Origin: Gammaproteobacteria bacterium | GTDB lineage: Bacteria > Pseudomonadota > Gammaproteobacteria > JAADGQ01 | NCBI GenBank assembly: GCA_015490755.1 | Contig: WFXF01000083.1 | Location: 1 to 64,000 of the forward strand | Length of the DNA: 64,000 nucleotides | Direction: 5' to 3' | Shown: piece after piece, positions 1-8,363 of the stretch | Numbering within the stretch: position 1 is the stretch's first letter | Layout: each line of letters begins with the position of its first letter | The notes under the pieces: generated by a model | Told to the model about the DNA's origin: nothing | Database searches by the model: none | Seen by the model: the letters and a program-made list of their open reading frames with translations, nothing else | Made by a program: the position numbers and the translations under genes

Positions 1-2
1 AT

Positions 3-740
3 GATCTGATTCGTCTTTTTGGTGATTTTACTGCCGTTAACCGAGTCAGCTTCACTGTTCGACGGGGAGAAATATTTGGTCTGTTAGGAGCCAATGGCGC
101 AGGTAAATCCACCACCTTCCGTATGCTCTGCGGTTTATTGCCGGTCTCGAGCGGTGAAGTGGCCGTTGCGGGTCAAGATCTAAGCAAGTCTGGCTCCGAT
201 GCACGTCGCCATATTGGTTACATGGCACAAAAATTTTCCCTCTACGATGATCTGTCAGTCGCACAGAATCTGCGCTTTTTCTCCAGCGCCTATGGCCTGA
301 AAGGCGTGCAACAGAAACAGCGAATCGCATGGGCTATGGAAACTTTCGAGCTCACACCCTACAGTGATACCAATGCCAGCCAGTTACCTCTGGGCTACAA
401 ACAGCGAATCGCTTTTGCCGCAGCATTGATGCACGAGCCCGAAATTCTCTTTCTTGATGAGCCCACTTCAGGGGTTGATCCACTGGCACGACGTGAATTC
501 TGGGCACGCACCAACGCTTTGGCTTCGGCTGGGGTGACAATATTGGTGACGACTCATTTTATGGAGGAGGCCAATTACTGTGATCGGCTGGTTATTATGG
601 CTGATGGAGAGGTGCTCGCTGAGGGCACACCCCACGAAATAAAAGCAATGGCTCGTACCGGGCTTCAATCCGATCCATCAATGGAAGATGCTTTTATTCA
701 TCTGATCGAACAGCGTCACCATGAAGAGTCAGTGACATGA
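3..740 (+). CDS. ybhF: ABC exporter ATPase, YbhF-like C-terminal ABC domain (5' partial)
   Basis: This is the ATP-binding subunit of an ABC-2 type exporter, cut by the left edge; the frame is open from the first complete codon at position 3. It shows Walker A (GANGAGKST), the Q-loop in MAQKFS, Walker B with catalytic Glu (EILFLDEPTSGVDP) and the H-loop (VTTHF). The ABC signature is the degenerate LPLGYKQR in place of LSGGQ, as I recall for the second ABC domain of E. coli YbhF, which the whole stretch resembles closely, including the PTSGVDP and TTHFMEEA segments. YbhF carries two fused ABC domains, so the first probably lies outside the window. The stop overlaps the start of the next permease gene (ATGA), so the genes are translationally coupled. 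YbhFSR is linked to drug and cation efflux in E. coli; the substrate here is unknown. Confidence 0.9.
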   Translation, partial: DLIRLFGDFTAVNRVSFTVRRGEIFGLLGANGAGKSTTFRMLCGLLPVSSGEVAVAGQDLSKSGSDARRHIGYMAQKFSLYDDLSVAQNLRFFSSAYGLKGVQQKQRIAWAMETFELTPYSDTNASQLPLGYKQRIAFAAALMHEPEILFLDEPTSGVDPLARREFWARTNALASAGVTILVTTHFMEEANYCDRLVIMADGEVLAEGTPHEIKAMARTGLQSDPSMEDAFIHLIEQRHHEESVT

Positions 741-1864
741 ACACTGCTGGCCGCATGCGTTTACGGGGGATGATTCGCAAGGAGAGTTTGCAGATTTTGC
801 GCGACCCATCCAGTATCTCTATTGCCTTCATCATGCCAATCCTCTTGCTGTTCCTGTTTGGCTACGGGGTATCACTGGATGCTAAAAATATTCCTGTGGG
901 CATCGTTATCGAACAGCCTGATACTGCCAGTGATGCTCTGGCGGGGACTTTTGAGCACTCGGAGTTTTTTCATCCACAGCGATTTGAATCGATCCAGATG
1001 GCTCAGCAAGCTCTGGATGAGCGTCGCATAGACGGTATCATCTGGTTACGCAGTGATTTTTCTTCTCGACTGTTTTCAGGCCATGAAGCGCCTATCGGGG
1101 TGATCGTCAACGGGGTTGATTCGAATCAGGCTAACATTACCAAAGGTTATATCGAAGGTGCCTGGCTTTTCTGGCTAAGCCATTATGCCGAGGCGCAGGG
1201 GCGTGATCTGCTCATGCCGGTGGTGTTGGAGCAGCGAGTCTGGTTCAACGCGGCACTCTCCAGTCGAATGTTTCTGGTGCCAGGTTTGATCGCTATTATT
1301 ATGACCTTGATCGGTTCCCTGCTGACCGCCATGGTCGTGGCGCGAGAGTGGGAGCGCGGCACCATGGAGGCACTGATGGCGACCCCCTTGCGCACCGGTG
1401 AGATGCTGGCAGGAAAATTAATTCCCTATTTTGTGTTGGGTATGGGAGGGATGCTCTTCAGCGTTGCTTTGGCAGTGTGGCAGTTTGATGTGCCGCTACG
1501 AGGCTCTTTTTGGTTGTTGATGCTCAGTTCAGCACTGTTTATGTTGGTGGCACTGGCTATCGGCTTACTGATTTCAGTGGTTTCAAAAAATCAGTTTGTG
1601 GCGGGACAAGTGGCTATCATCGCAACTTTTTTGCCCGCTTTTATCCTGTCTGGGTTTTTATTCGATATTAACTCCATGCCGGAGGCCATTCAGTGGCTGA
1701 CACACTTGATTCCGGCGCGCTACTTCGTCGCTATTTTGCAGACGCTATTTCTGGCTGGGGATATCTGGCCGGTGCTCTTGGCCAATATGGGGGCACTGCT
1801 GATCATGCTGGTTTTTTTCACGGTGCTGGTATGGAAAAAGACGGGCAAGGAGCTGGAGGGATGA
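737..1864 (+). CDS. ybhS: ABC-2 type exporter permease, YbhS-like
   Basis: This 375-residue inner-membrane permease belongs to the ABC-2 family. One N-terminal transmembrane segment (about residues 28-46) is followed by a large periplasmic domain and then a C-terminal block of about five transmembrane helices starting near residue 180. The family motif AREWERGTMEALMATPL sits between helices two and three. Length and architecture match E. coli YbhS (about 377 residues). It overlaps the upstream ATPase gene and the downstream permease gene by 4 nt each (ATGA), giving a tight three-gene unit. YbhS and YbhR would form the heterodimeric channel driven by YbhF. The identification as this family is firm; the transported molecule is unknown. 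Confidence 0.88.
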   Translation: MNTAGRMRLRGMIRKESLQILRDPSSISIAFIMPILLLFLFGYGVSLDAKNIPVGIVIEQPDTASDALAGTFEHSEFFHPQRFESIQMAQQALDERRIDGIIWLRSDFSSRLFSGHEAPIGVIVNGVDSNQANITKGYIEGAWLFWLSHYAEAQGRDLLMPVVLEQRVWFNAALSSRMFLVPGLIAIIMTLIGSLLTAMVVAREWERGTMEALMATPLRTGEMLAGKLIPYFVLGMGGMLFSVALAVWQFDVPLRGSFWLLMLSSALFMLVALAIGLLISVVSKNQFVAGQVAIIATFLPAFILSGFLFDINSMPEAIQWLTHLIPARYFVAILQTLFLAGDIWPVLLANMGALLIMLVFFTVLVWKKTGKELEG

Positions 1865-2973
1865 ATCTGGATCATATTATTGCTCTGGTTATAAAAGAGT
1901 TTCTCGCCGTGTTACGGGATAAACGCAGCCGCTTTGTACTCATTGCTCCACCAGTAGTACAGTTATTGGTTTTTAGCTTTGCCGCGACCTATGACCTTAA
2001 TTATGTGCCAATCGCCCTCTATAACGAGGATCGTGGCGGTGCAGCACAAGAGCTGGTGGCACGCATCGAAGGTTCACCTGTTTTTGAGGTCATTGCACAT
2101 ATTGATCATGACGCTGAGGTTGCAGCGCTCATCAATAATCGTGATGCACTAATGGTGTTGCATATTGGTCAAAACTTTAGCGCCGGTTTACAACGGGGTG
2201 ACAGTGTATCACTACAGGTGATTCTCGATGGCCGCAACTCGAATACCGCGATGGTTGCCATGAACTATTTGCGTACCATTTTACTGGATTATAACCACGC
2301 CTGGTTGGCAGACCGAGGCCAAAGCGGCCCCCAGGTCAGCCTTCATACCCGCGCCTGGTTTAACGAAAACCTGCAATCACGCTGGTTCATTGTGCCCGGC
2401 ATTATGGGACTGTTGATTTTGGTGGTCGCTCTGTTGGTGACGGCATTATCGGTGGCTCGCGAACGTGAAGCAGGCACTTTTGATCAACTGTTAGTCACAC
2501 CGCTCAGGCCCATGGAGATTCTCATTGGCAAGGCTATTCCCGGCATTATTATCGGTATTCTGGAAGCAACGATAATTCTGGTGTTGATGCTGTTGTTATT
2601 TGATATCCCCTTGAGGGGTGATCTGGGCGCACTTTATCTGGGCATTGTACTATTTCTGCTTTCCGCTGTTGGTGTTGGATTAATGATCTCCTCTATCGCG
2701 GTGACTCAGCAACAGGCTATTCTTGGCGCATTTCTATTTCTGGTGCCAGCCGTGATTCTGTCCGGATTTTCCACGCCCATTGCCAATATGCCGGAAGTGG
2801 TGCAATGGCTCACTTACCTTGATCCGTTGCGCTATTTTCTTGTTGTCGTGCGCGGTGTGATGCTGGAAGGTGATGGCTACGGTTTGCTTATACACCAGTT
2901 TTGGCCGATGGCAGTGATCGGTATCGTCTCGCTGGCGATGGCAGGCTGGTTATTTCGGCGTCGAATGTACTGA
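1861..2973 (+). CDS. ybhR: ABC-2 type exporter permease, YbhR-like
   Basis: This is the second permease of the exporter, 370 residues from the ATG that overlaps the stop of the upstream permease gene by 4 nt; an in-frame upstream start at 1693 lies inside that gene and is not credible. The architecture copies its partner: an N-terminal helix, a periplasmic domain, then a C-terminal membrane block with the motif AREREAGTFDQLLVTPLRP, and it ends in a basic tail (FRRRMY). Length matches E. coli YbhR (about 368 residues). The operon appears to end here; no clear intrinsic terminator follows, and the next recognisable element downstream is a group II intron relic. Confidence 0.88.
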   Translation: MNLDHIIALVIKEFLAVLRDKRSRFVLIAPPVVQLLVFSFAATYDLNYVPIALYNEDRGGAAQELVARIEGSPVFEVIAHIDHDAEVAALINNRDALMVLHIGQNFSAGLQRGDSVSLQVILDGRNSNTAMVAMNYLRTILLDYNHAWLADRGQSGPQVSLHTRAWFNENLQSRWFIVPGIMGLLILVVALLVTALSVAREREAGTFDQLLVTPLRPMEILIGKAIPGIIIGILEATIILVLMLLLFDIPLRGDLGALYLGIVLFLLSAVGVGLMISSIAVTQQQAILGAFLFLVPAVILSGFSTPIANMPEVVQWLTYLDPLRYFLVVVRGVMLEGDGYGLLIHQFWPMAVIGIVSLAMAGWLFRRRMY

Positions 2974-3103
2974 TATGAATGGGCATCTTGCAGAGAAAAA
3001 AATCAATTGAGGGAAGTTAAATCAGACTGGAAAGTGGAAACTTTTGGATGCTGGTTGACAGGTAGATTTGCCTGACGAAGCATCTCCGCAAATAGCGGGC
3101 CAG

Positions 3104-3171
3104 GTGCCGTATACGGACCCGTATGTACGGTGCTGTGGGAGGGGGCTACTTGAGTAGCTTCCTATCTCGAT
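3104..3171 (+). mobile_element. Group II intron 3' end relic (domains V and VI)
   Basis: Positions 3104-3133 fold as a domain V hairpin: an 8-bp lower stem (GTGCCGTA with TACGGTGC, including G-U pairs), a two-nucleotide TG bulge on the 3' side, a 4-bp upper stem (TACG with CGTA) and a GACC loop. Positions 3138-3168 follow as a domain VI-like hairpin with loop TTGA and an unpaired A (3164) near its 3' base, where a branch point belongs; a GAT at 3169-3171 could be the intron end. A two-nucleotide bulge on the 3' strand followed directly by a G-rich hairpin is characteristic of group II intron ends. Canonical domain V has a 34-nt hairpin with a GNRA loop; this one is 30 nt and lacks it. There is no reverse transcriptase and no room for domains I-IV, since ybhR ends at 2973, so it is probably a dead fragment. 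Confidence 0.55.
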
Positions 3172-3509
3172 TATATTCCTATTATTTGGTTCAGACCATC
3201 CACGATTTCCGCTAATTGCTCAGGCTCAACCGCTCCTAATTTCTTTCCTATTCTTTCTACTGATAAGGTGCGTATTTGGCTGATCTTGACCCAAGATGGT
3301 TTCTTTAGTTGCTTGGACTCCAGAAAATAAGTGAGGGGAAAATGAGCTTTTTGAGGCTGGCTAGTTAAGGCCATGGCGATAACAGTGCCAGAGCGTTTGT
3401 TAAAAATATCATGACTTAGAATAAGCACTGGCCTGCGCCCAGCTTGCTCGTGCCCTCGAGTTGGATTGAGCTCCGCCCAGCGAACCTCACCCCTTAATAT
3501 TCTGGCCAT
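3171..3509 (-). CDS. MazF/PemK-family endoribonuclease toxin
   Basis: This 112-residue protein matches the MazF/PemK/CcdB-fold mRNA interferases. It has the N-terminal strand ILRGEVRWAELNPTRG, the core RRPVLILSHDIFN (family pattern RPvlVls), a TSQ segment and the C-terminal pattern SWVKISQIRTLSVERIGKKLG, where the family has the conserved Q-[IV]-[RK]-[TS]-[LI]. Such toxins cleave mRNA and are neutralised by the antitoxin encoded directly upstream; the start overlaps the antitoxin gene's end by 16 nt, which implies translational coupling. The stop codon touches the 3' end of the intron relic on the other strand. The gene appears intact. Confidence 0.88.
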   Translation of the reverse strand: MARILRGEVRWAELNPTRGHEQAGRRPVLILSHDIFNKRSGTVIAMALTSQPQKAHFPLTYFLESKQLKKPSWVKISQIRTLSVERIGKKLGAVEPEQLAEIVDGLNQIIGI

Positions 3510-3736
3510 TCAGACAAATCCTCAGTTAAGCCTTCATCTGCTAGAGCCTTTTCATAGTCGGGATCCAATTTTGCACATTCCTGAGCTAGAAGACTGTGGT
3601 TCAACCGACTCAGCTTTTCTTTTACGGCCTCTTGAATTGCACGACTTCGGTTAGGAAAAACATGCTTTTTCACGAGCGCATCAACTTCAGCTAACATGCC
3701 AGATTCTAGTGTAATTGCGATTTTACTACTGCTCAT
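3494..3736 (-). CDS. Ribbon-helix-helix antitoxin, partner of the MazF-type toxin
   Basis: This 80-residue protein has an N-terminal ribbon-helix-helix domain: a basic-hydrophobic strand (SSKIAITLESGMLAEVDALV) and then two helices containing the typical NRSRAIQEAVKEKL segment. The acidic C-terminus (LDPDYEKALADEGLTEDLSEWPEY) is probably the disordered tail that wraps the toxin. The family resembles MazE-like/CopG antitoxins that pair with MazF. A strong Shine-Dalgarno (GGAGGTG, 3741-3747 on the complement) precedes the ATG. It would bind the palindrome in its own promoter and repress the operon together with the toxin. Confidence 0.85.
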   Translation of the reverse strand: MSSSKIAITLESGMLAEVDALVKKHVFPNRSRAIQEAVKEKLSRLNHSLLAQECAKLDPDYEKALADEGLTEDLSEWPEY

Positions 3737-3751
3737 AGGTCACCTCCAATA

Positions 3752-3785
3752 GTATGATTGTTTGTCATACCTAAAAGTTTGTCAA
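3752..3785 (-). promoter_or_regulatory. Promoter with palindromic operator of the toxin-antitoxin operon
   Basis: On the minus strand a consensus -35 (TTGACA, 3780-3785) is followed after 17 bp by a -10-like AACAAT (3757-3762). The -10 lies in the loop of an inverted repeat with arms GTATGA (3752-3757) and TCATAC (3765-3770). An operator covering the -10 fits autorepression by the ribbon-helix-helix antitoxin. The arrangement is read from sequence; binding is inferred. Confidence 0.55.
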
Positions 3786-3892
3786 GGAATATAACGTCCG
3801 CTTGACCGCGCTTGTATGTGCCCAGCATGGGCATGGCTTTTCTCCTGTACAAACGGGATAATAACTGCCGCGGTGACTTGATTTCAGCTGAA

Positions 3893-3944
3893 ATCAGTAG
3901 TGTAGGTCGGGTTAGTGCAGCGTAACCCGACCTACACTACTGAT
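3893..3944. repeat. Perfect 22-bp inverted repeat, REP-like palindrome
   Basis: Two perfect 22-bp arms (3893-3914 and 3923-3944) surround an 8-nt loop GTGCAGCG. The core GTAGGTCGGGTTA...TAACCCGACCTAC resembles a REP/BIME-type palindrome that I recall as common between genes in many proteobacteria. It lies between the convergent ends of no gene pair but directly downstream of the minus-strand barrel gene, where it could act as a transcript-end stabiliser or terminator. The rest of the 3786-3974 gap shows nothing else I recognise. Confidence 0.7.
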
Positions 3945-3974
3945 ATGAATGGATTGTAAGCCACTACCAATATT

Positions 3975-5069
3975 TTATAGTGGCAATGTCAGGGCTAACG
4001 ATAGCCCCAAAGTGTGTGCTTTATCTGGATTGATCGAGTCACTGATTAAATTGGCTGAAAAATATTTTGATGAATAGCCCATTGATAAGGCTTTTGCTGT
4101 GACGTTATAAAAAAACTGCCATTGTGTGATTTTGCTTGTCGGCAGATTAATACCGAAACTCGTGAAGTTTTTGATTGCTGTATGGTCAGTTTTTACAATG
4201 AGATCAATTAAGGGCAGTTGGTAGCCTAATTGTAAATGAGTATACAGGGGCAACCGTTGTGTGAAATTTCGATTGCTTTCGACTCCTGAAAGCACAGGTT
4301 TATAAGCCAGGTAGCCTTCATCGTCATACTGCTTTGTATCAGAGGTGGCAGCTGCCGTGGTGTAGGGGGCATTCTTCCAATAAATTCGGCCCATTAAATC
4401 GGTTAATTCGATCTGTGTGAATAATTTAGGGGTGATGCGCCAGTTCAGTGTGGCATCGAAGCTATATCCATGCCCTTCGGTGGGCTCTATGGGGCGTTCG
4501 AAGAGCCGATCTTCACTGTAAAAATAGTCGTCCACATTAAATAGAAAATCATAATCTTTATCAGAGTTGGCAATCGCTGTGCCGTAGAGCTTTCCTGTAG
4601 TGAGTTTTTTTCCTTGTAGATAACTTATGCCGAATTGAAGCGATAAACGTTGCTCTGGAAAATAGTGCTGATAGCCCAGTCGTGTGCCTTTACTGTAGGT
4701 TTGGTATGGCTCAATGTTTAATTGGTAAGTTCGCCCCATATCAAGAGGCTTTTTATTTTGGTTTTGATAATAAAATTCAGCGGTATCTTTTGAAAATTTC
4801 AGTTCGTAGTTATATTTTTTAAAAAATGATAATTGAAGGCCTGAATATTCAATTCCCACTTCCAGTTTAGAGTTGACTAATGCAATGCTTCCATCTTGAT
4901 AGTCACCTTGCCAGTCATCAATAAAATCACTGATTGAAACGGCTTCACTGTATGCAAAGCTGTTAAATTTTGTGTAAGGCACAATGTCATCAGAAAAGGC
5001 GGAGGTGGTGGCTAGCAGAGATAAAAAAAGAGGGGCGGCTTGCTGCCGCCCATGTTGGAAAATTGACAT
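3975..5069 (-). CDS. Probable outer-membrane beta-barrel protein, function unknown
   Basis: I do not recognise this 364-residue protein's family. It begins with a plausible Sec signal peptide (hydrophobic PLFLSLLATTSAFS, cleavage near residue 26) and continues as alternating polar/hydrophobic strands rich in Tyr and Phe, with turns rich in Asp, Asn and Lys, as in outer-membrane beta-barrels. Typical strands are LGYQHYFPEQRLSLQFGISY, TLNWRITPKLFTQIELTDL and THLQLGYQLPLIDLIVKTDH. It ends LGLSLALTLPL, without the usual terminal Phe. It is the second gene of an operon, 11 nt after a large lipoprotein gene, so the two may work together at the outer membrane. No clear Shine-Dalgarno precedes the ATG, so translation may be coupled to the upstream gene. 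Confidence 0.6.
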   Translation of the reverse strand: MSIFQHGRQQAAPLFLSLLATTSAFSDDIVPYTKFNSFAYSEAVSISDFIDDWQGDYQDGSIALVNSKLEVGIEYSGLQLSFFKKYNYELKFSKDTAEFYYQNQNKKPLDMGRTYQLNIEPYQTYSKGTRLGYQHYFPEQRLSLQFGISYLQGKKLTTGKLYGTAIANSDKDYDFLFNVDDYFYSEDRLFERPIEPTEGHGYSFDATLNWRITPKLFTQIELTDLMGRIYWKNAPYTTAAATSDTKQYDDEGYLAYKPVLSGVESNRNFTQRLPLYTHLQLGYQLPLIDLIVKTDHTAIKNFTSFGINLPTSKITQWQFFYNVTAKALSMGYSSKYFSANLISDSINPDKAHTLGLSLALTLPL

Positions 5070-5080
5070 GAATGTTTAAA

Positions 5081-7186
5081 TTAAAGAGTTTCAAAGGTCC
5101 CATCGCTGTATGTGATTACAGGTGCATCGTGGACGTATCGAACAGTGCCATATACGATGCCATCGAGAGTCAGTACTGCGCTCATCTGTTCATCAGAAAG
5201 AGCACTGGAGGCAATCAGTTCCACCCCCTGCTGATTTGTAATTTTGAATTCCGCAGTTCCTCTGTTTTCACCAATGGCCGCTGCTGAAATATCAATGCGT
5301 CGTGTGCCGTATGCAATGGCTAAAGAAACATCTGCTTTTCTGAAGGCAGTACGGTTCCCGGTGAGAAGGTATGAGGCTTCGGGTAATCCATCAAGCTGGC
5401 CGGTAAATCCAAGAGTTAGATTAAATTTTGCAAAATTTGTTACACTTTCATCATAAACCGTGTTGTCAAATACATCTGCATTGCTTATAGCACCTGAGAG
5501 TATCGCATCAAAACTATCTCCTGTTGTATTGGCAAAGTTACCTTGCAAAACAATGCTGCTGGGGTTGTATGTGATGATTTCATCTGTACGGTCTTTCACT
5601 GCTACGATATTAGCTTCAATCTCACCACTGAATGTTACTGGGTCAGTAATAGTGGTCGTTACTTTTTGAGCTAAGATTGCTTTAAGTTTTATCTTGATGC
5701 TATCGGGCTCTGGAGCGGTTTCATTATTTTCAAAATCTGTCTCTATATTTATTGAATTAGCAAATGTCAGGGTGATATCACCAAAACTCCCTGCGAGTGT
5801 CGACGAGGTGTTTGAAATATCATTGGCAGTGATTTTTGCATTAAAGATCGTGCCAGTTTTATCGGGTATTGTCACGTCAACATCGACTGCGACAGCTTCA
5901 GTCGCGCCTTCTGGTGTTACGGAGCCGGTGACATTAATAGTGCCATTGGTCTCAGCAATTGTTCCACTGTGAATGGTGAGTCCTTCAAAATCGCTGCTGT
6001 ATGCTGACAGAGCATTGCTGGAAAAGTTATCTTCGTAAGCTTTATTGGCGGCGACTACCGCAACTGCAAGTACTTCAATCAGACTTCCAGCAGAATCATC
6101 CAGTGCTTCACTGGCCATTGTCAATTGAGTATCAAAAGCATCTGCTTTGCTTTGAACATCACTTTCAATGACATTTCCCCATGTTCTAACATCTTGCACA
6201 AAGTTTTTGACTTTTTGCATATCACCACTGACAGTGACGGTTACCTGGGTATTCGTGAGTGCATCAGGTGTTGCATTTTCTGCATCAGTTTCTAGTTGCA
6301 TCAGAGCTGTTTTTGCTCCTGTATTCATGCCAGCATACTCAGATCGGTCTTCAAGATCATCAATCATTGATCTTGCTGTGCCTGTCAACTCTTGCAGACT
6401 GACTACGTTTGGATTGTCCATTGATTCGTTATTGATGAACTGGCCCTGATTATCAGCATACCCTTGAGAAATATTTGCCAATGCTGCGCTGAAATCTCCA
6501 TTGAAATCATCTTGCGCAATACTCGCTACGGCGGCTGAAATGGCTGCATATTGCAATTCATTTGTACCTGAAGATGTTGCAGCACTTGAGCTGGTGATAT
6601 CGGGCGGAATTGTTCCAGTGATATTGCTGAGTCCAAATTGATTGGCAATTTTCAGGTTAGCTGCACCAATTCCTTGAGCATGTAATCCCAGTGATTTGGC
6701 GTAAGCTGCCGCCATGTGAGTGAGTGGCGTTACGCTTCCTGTGATTGTTTTTCCTTTTTCTGCGTTTGGCAGTAGCGCTTCCAATGAAATATTACCCAAT
6801 GGCATATCAGCGCCAAAAGTGTAGCTTGCTCCACCATTTGTACAGCCGTCCAGAGCATCACATGTCATTGTTGACGTGCCATCAGTTTTGCCTTTGACTA
6901 CAACCTGGACAGGGCCAGAGTAGGTTGCAGGCAAAGTGATGGAGTAGTTGCCTGCCGCTGACGTTGTACCTGTGATGATAGGCTGATCAGCGATTTGGCC
7001 CTGGCTTACGCCATAGACTTCAACCAGTCCATTTTTGATGATGCCTTTTATTGCAGCGCCATTGATAATGGCACCTTTCGTTTCTGGAGTGGAATCAGGG
7101 CTTTTATTACTGCCAGAGCCGCAAGCACTGAGCGCTAATAGTAGTGGAGAAAGATAGAGAAGATGTTTGGGTGAAGTAAATGCCAT
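5081..7186 (-). CDS. Large lipoprotein, function unknown
   Basis: This 701-residue protein opens with a lipoprotein signal peptide: basic start, hydrophobic core and lipobox LSAC with the modified Cys at about residue 21, followed by a Ser/Asn/Pro-rich linker. Residues 38-95 look like a small beta-sandwich of the carboxypeptidase-regulatory type (VYGVSQGQ..., TTSAAGNYSITLPATYSG). A CDALDGC disulphide-like pair lies near residue 110. The middle is helical and Ala/Asp/Asn-rich; the C-terminal third is beta-rich with repeated Asn/Thr strands. I do not know the family. A good Shine-Dalgarno (AAGGAGT, 7194-7200 complement) sets the start. It heads an operon with the barrel protein gene downstream. 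Surface adhesin, scaffold and secreted-polymer-binding protein are all possible; none is demonstrated. Confidence 0.65.
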   Translation of the reverse strand: MAFTSPKHLLYLSPLLLALSACGSGSNKSPDSTPETKGAIINGAAIKGIIKNGLVEVYGVSQGQIADQPIITGTTSAAGNYSITLPATYSGPVQVVVKGKTDGTSTMTCDALDGCTNGGASYTFGADMPLGNISLEALLPNAEKGKTITGSVTPLTHMAAAYAKSLGLHAQGIGAANLKIANQFGLSNITGTIPPDITSSSAATSSGTNELQYAAISAAVASIAQDDFNGDFSAALANISQGYADNQGQFINNESMDNPNVVSLQELTGTARSMIDDLEDRSEYAGMNTGAKTALMQLETDAENATPDALTNTQVTVTVSGDMQKVKNFVQDVRTWGNVIESDVQSKADAFDTQLTMASEALDDSAGSLIEVLAVAVVAANKAYEDNFSSNALSAYSSDFEGLTIHSGTIAETNGTINVTGSVTPEGATEAVAVDVDVTIPDKTGTIFNAKITANDISNTSSTLAGSFGDITLTFANSINIETDFENNETAPEPDSIKIKLKAILAQKVTTTITDPVTFSGEIEANIVAVKDRTDEIITYNPSSIVLQGNFANTTGDSFDAILSGAISNADVFDNTVYDESVTNFAKFNLTLGFTGQLDGLPEASYLLTGNRTAFRKADVSLAIAYGTRRIDISAAAIGENRGTAEFKITNQQGVELIASSALSDEQMSAVLTLDGIVYGTVRYVHDAPVITYSDGTFETL

Positions 7187-7325
7187 TAGAGGTACTCCTT
7201 AGATTATAAGGTTAGGTGGGACTACATAAAGTGTTTACGTACACTGTGAAGGTTACTTTAATTACGAAAAAAAATACCGTGATCTGTTATGCAGTTTAAG
7301 AACCTTTCCTGTATCTTTGCCCGTT

Positions 7326-8342
7326 ATGACAAGTCAGGCGAAAAAAATATGGCAGCAAGAGTTAGCTGGGTCGGTTAAAACACCGGATATGCTGGCGAGT
7401 ATGTTGCAATTATTACCCGAACAGCAGATGGCTATGCATGATGCCCATCAAAGCTTTCCTGTGCGTGCGCCATTGGCGTGGATCGAACGGATTAACAAAG
7501 GTGATTCTAATGATCCTTTGCTACGTCAAATTCTGCCTCATGCTGATGAGTTGCGATATGTGCCGGGCTTTACTGATGATCCATTGGCGGAATCAGCTTC
7601 AATGCCGAGCAGAGGTGTTTTGCATAAATATCACGGCAGAGCGTTACTGATTGCAAGCCCTGCCTGTGCGATTCATTGTCGATACTGTTTTCGTCGCCAT
7701 TTTCCTTATCAGGAAGTTACACCAACAACAGAGCAATGGCAGCAGGCTTTTAGTTATCTGGAAAGTGATGTCGATATTAGTGAAGTGATTTTAAGTGGCG
7801 GTGATCCATTGACATTGAATAATGAGCGTCTTTTTAAATTAATGCAGCGTCTCGAAAAAATCCCTCATGTTCGTCGGTTGCGTTTGCACACGCGCACGCC
7901 GGTTGCGTTGCCTTCCAGAGTTGATCAGGAGTTTGTTGAGAAATTAAATCAGTTACAGAAAAAAATTAAAACTGTTGTTGTTTTGCATGTGAATCATGCC
8001 AATGAAATTGATTGTGATGTCAGTGATGCTATTTGCAGGATAAAAAAAACGGGTATTACCTTACTTAATCAGACTGTTTTGTTACGTAATGTGAATGACT
8101 CGGTCGAGGCTTTGGAAAACCTGAGTGAAAAACTGTTTAGCATTGATGTCTTGCCTTATTATCTGCACTTGCTGGATAAAGTTCAGGGGGCTGCGCATTT
8201 TGAAGTTGATAAAGCTGAGGCGATTGATTTGATGATGGTTTTGAGAAAAAAACTGCCTGGTTATTTGGTTCCAAAATTAGTGCAAGAAAATGCGGGTGAT
8301 CCATTTAAGACGATGATTGATCTGTCTGTGGCTAAAGCATGA
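7326..8342 (+). CDS. epmB: EF-P beta-lysylation protein EpmB (lysine 2,3-aminomutase-like)
   Basis: This radical-SAM enzyme, 338 residues from the ATG, converts (S)-alpha-lysine to (R)-beta-lysine, which EpmA attaches to elongation factor P to help ribosomes through polyproline stretches. The radical-SAM cluster motif is CAIHCRYC (CxxxCxxC), followed by the family's RRHFPY. Downstream are ILSGGDPLTL, RLHTRTPVALP and a PLP-binding segment near LNQTVLLRNVND, all typical of the lysine aminomutase/YjeK family; the length matches E. coli EpmB (342). A TTG at 7317 is in frame, but the ATG at 7326 is preferred; neither has a clear Shine-Dalgarno. No efp or epmA is visible in this window. The gene is divergent from the lipoprotein operon across about 140 bp in which I see no clear promoter. 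Confidence 0.93.
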   Translation: MTSQAKKIWQQELAGSVKTPDMLASMLQLLPEQQMAMHDAHQSFPVRAPLAWIERINKGDSNDPLLRQILPHADELRYVPGFTDDPLAESASMPSRGVLHKYHGRALLIASPACAIHCRYCFRRHFPYQEVTPTTEQWQQAFSYLESDVDISEVILSGGDPLTLNNERLFKLMQRLEKIPHVRRLRLHTRTPVALPSRVDQEFVEKLNQLQKKIKTVVVLHVNHANEIDCDVSDAICRIKKTGITLLNQTVLLRNVNDSVEALENLSEKLFSIDVLPYYLHLLDKVQGAAHFEVDKAEAIDLMMVLRKKLPGYLVPKLVQENAGDPFKTMIDLSVAKA

Positions 8343-8363
8343 ATAAAACGCTACACTGCCGCC

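Noticed and set aside
5460-6449. Several plus-strand frames opposite the large lipoprotein gene
   Set aside because: Low-complexity Ser/Val-rich translations typical of antisense to Asn/Thr-rich coding sequence.
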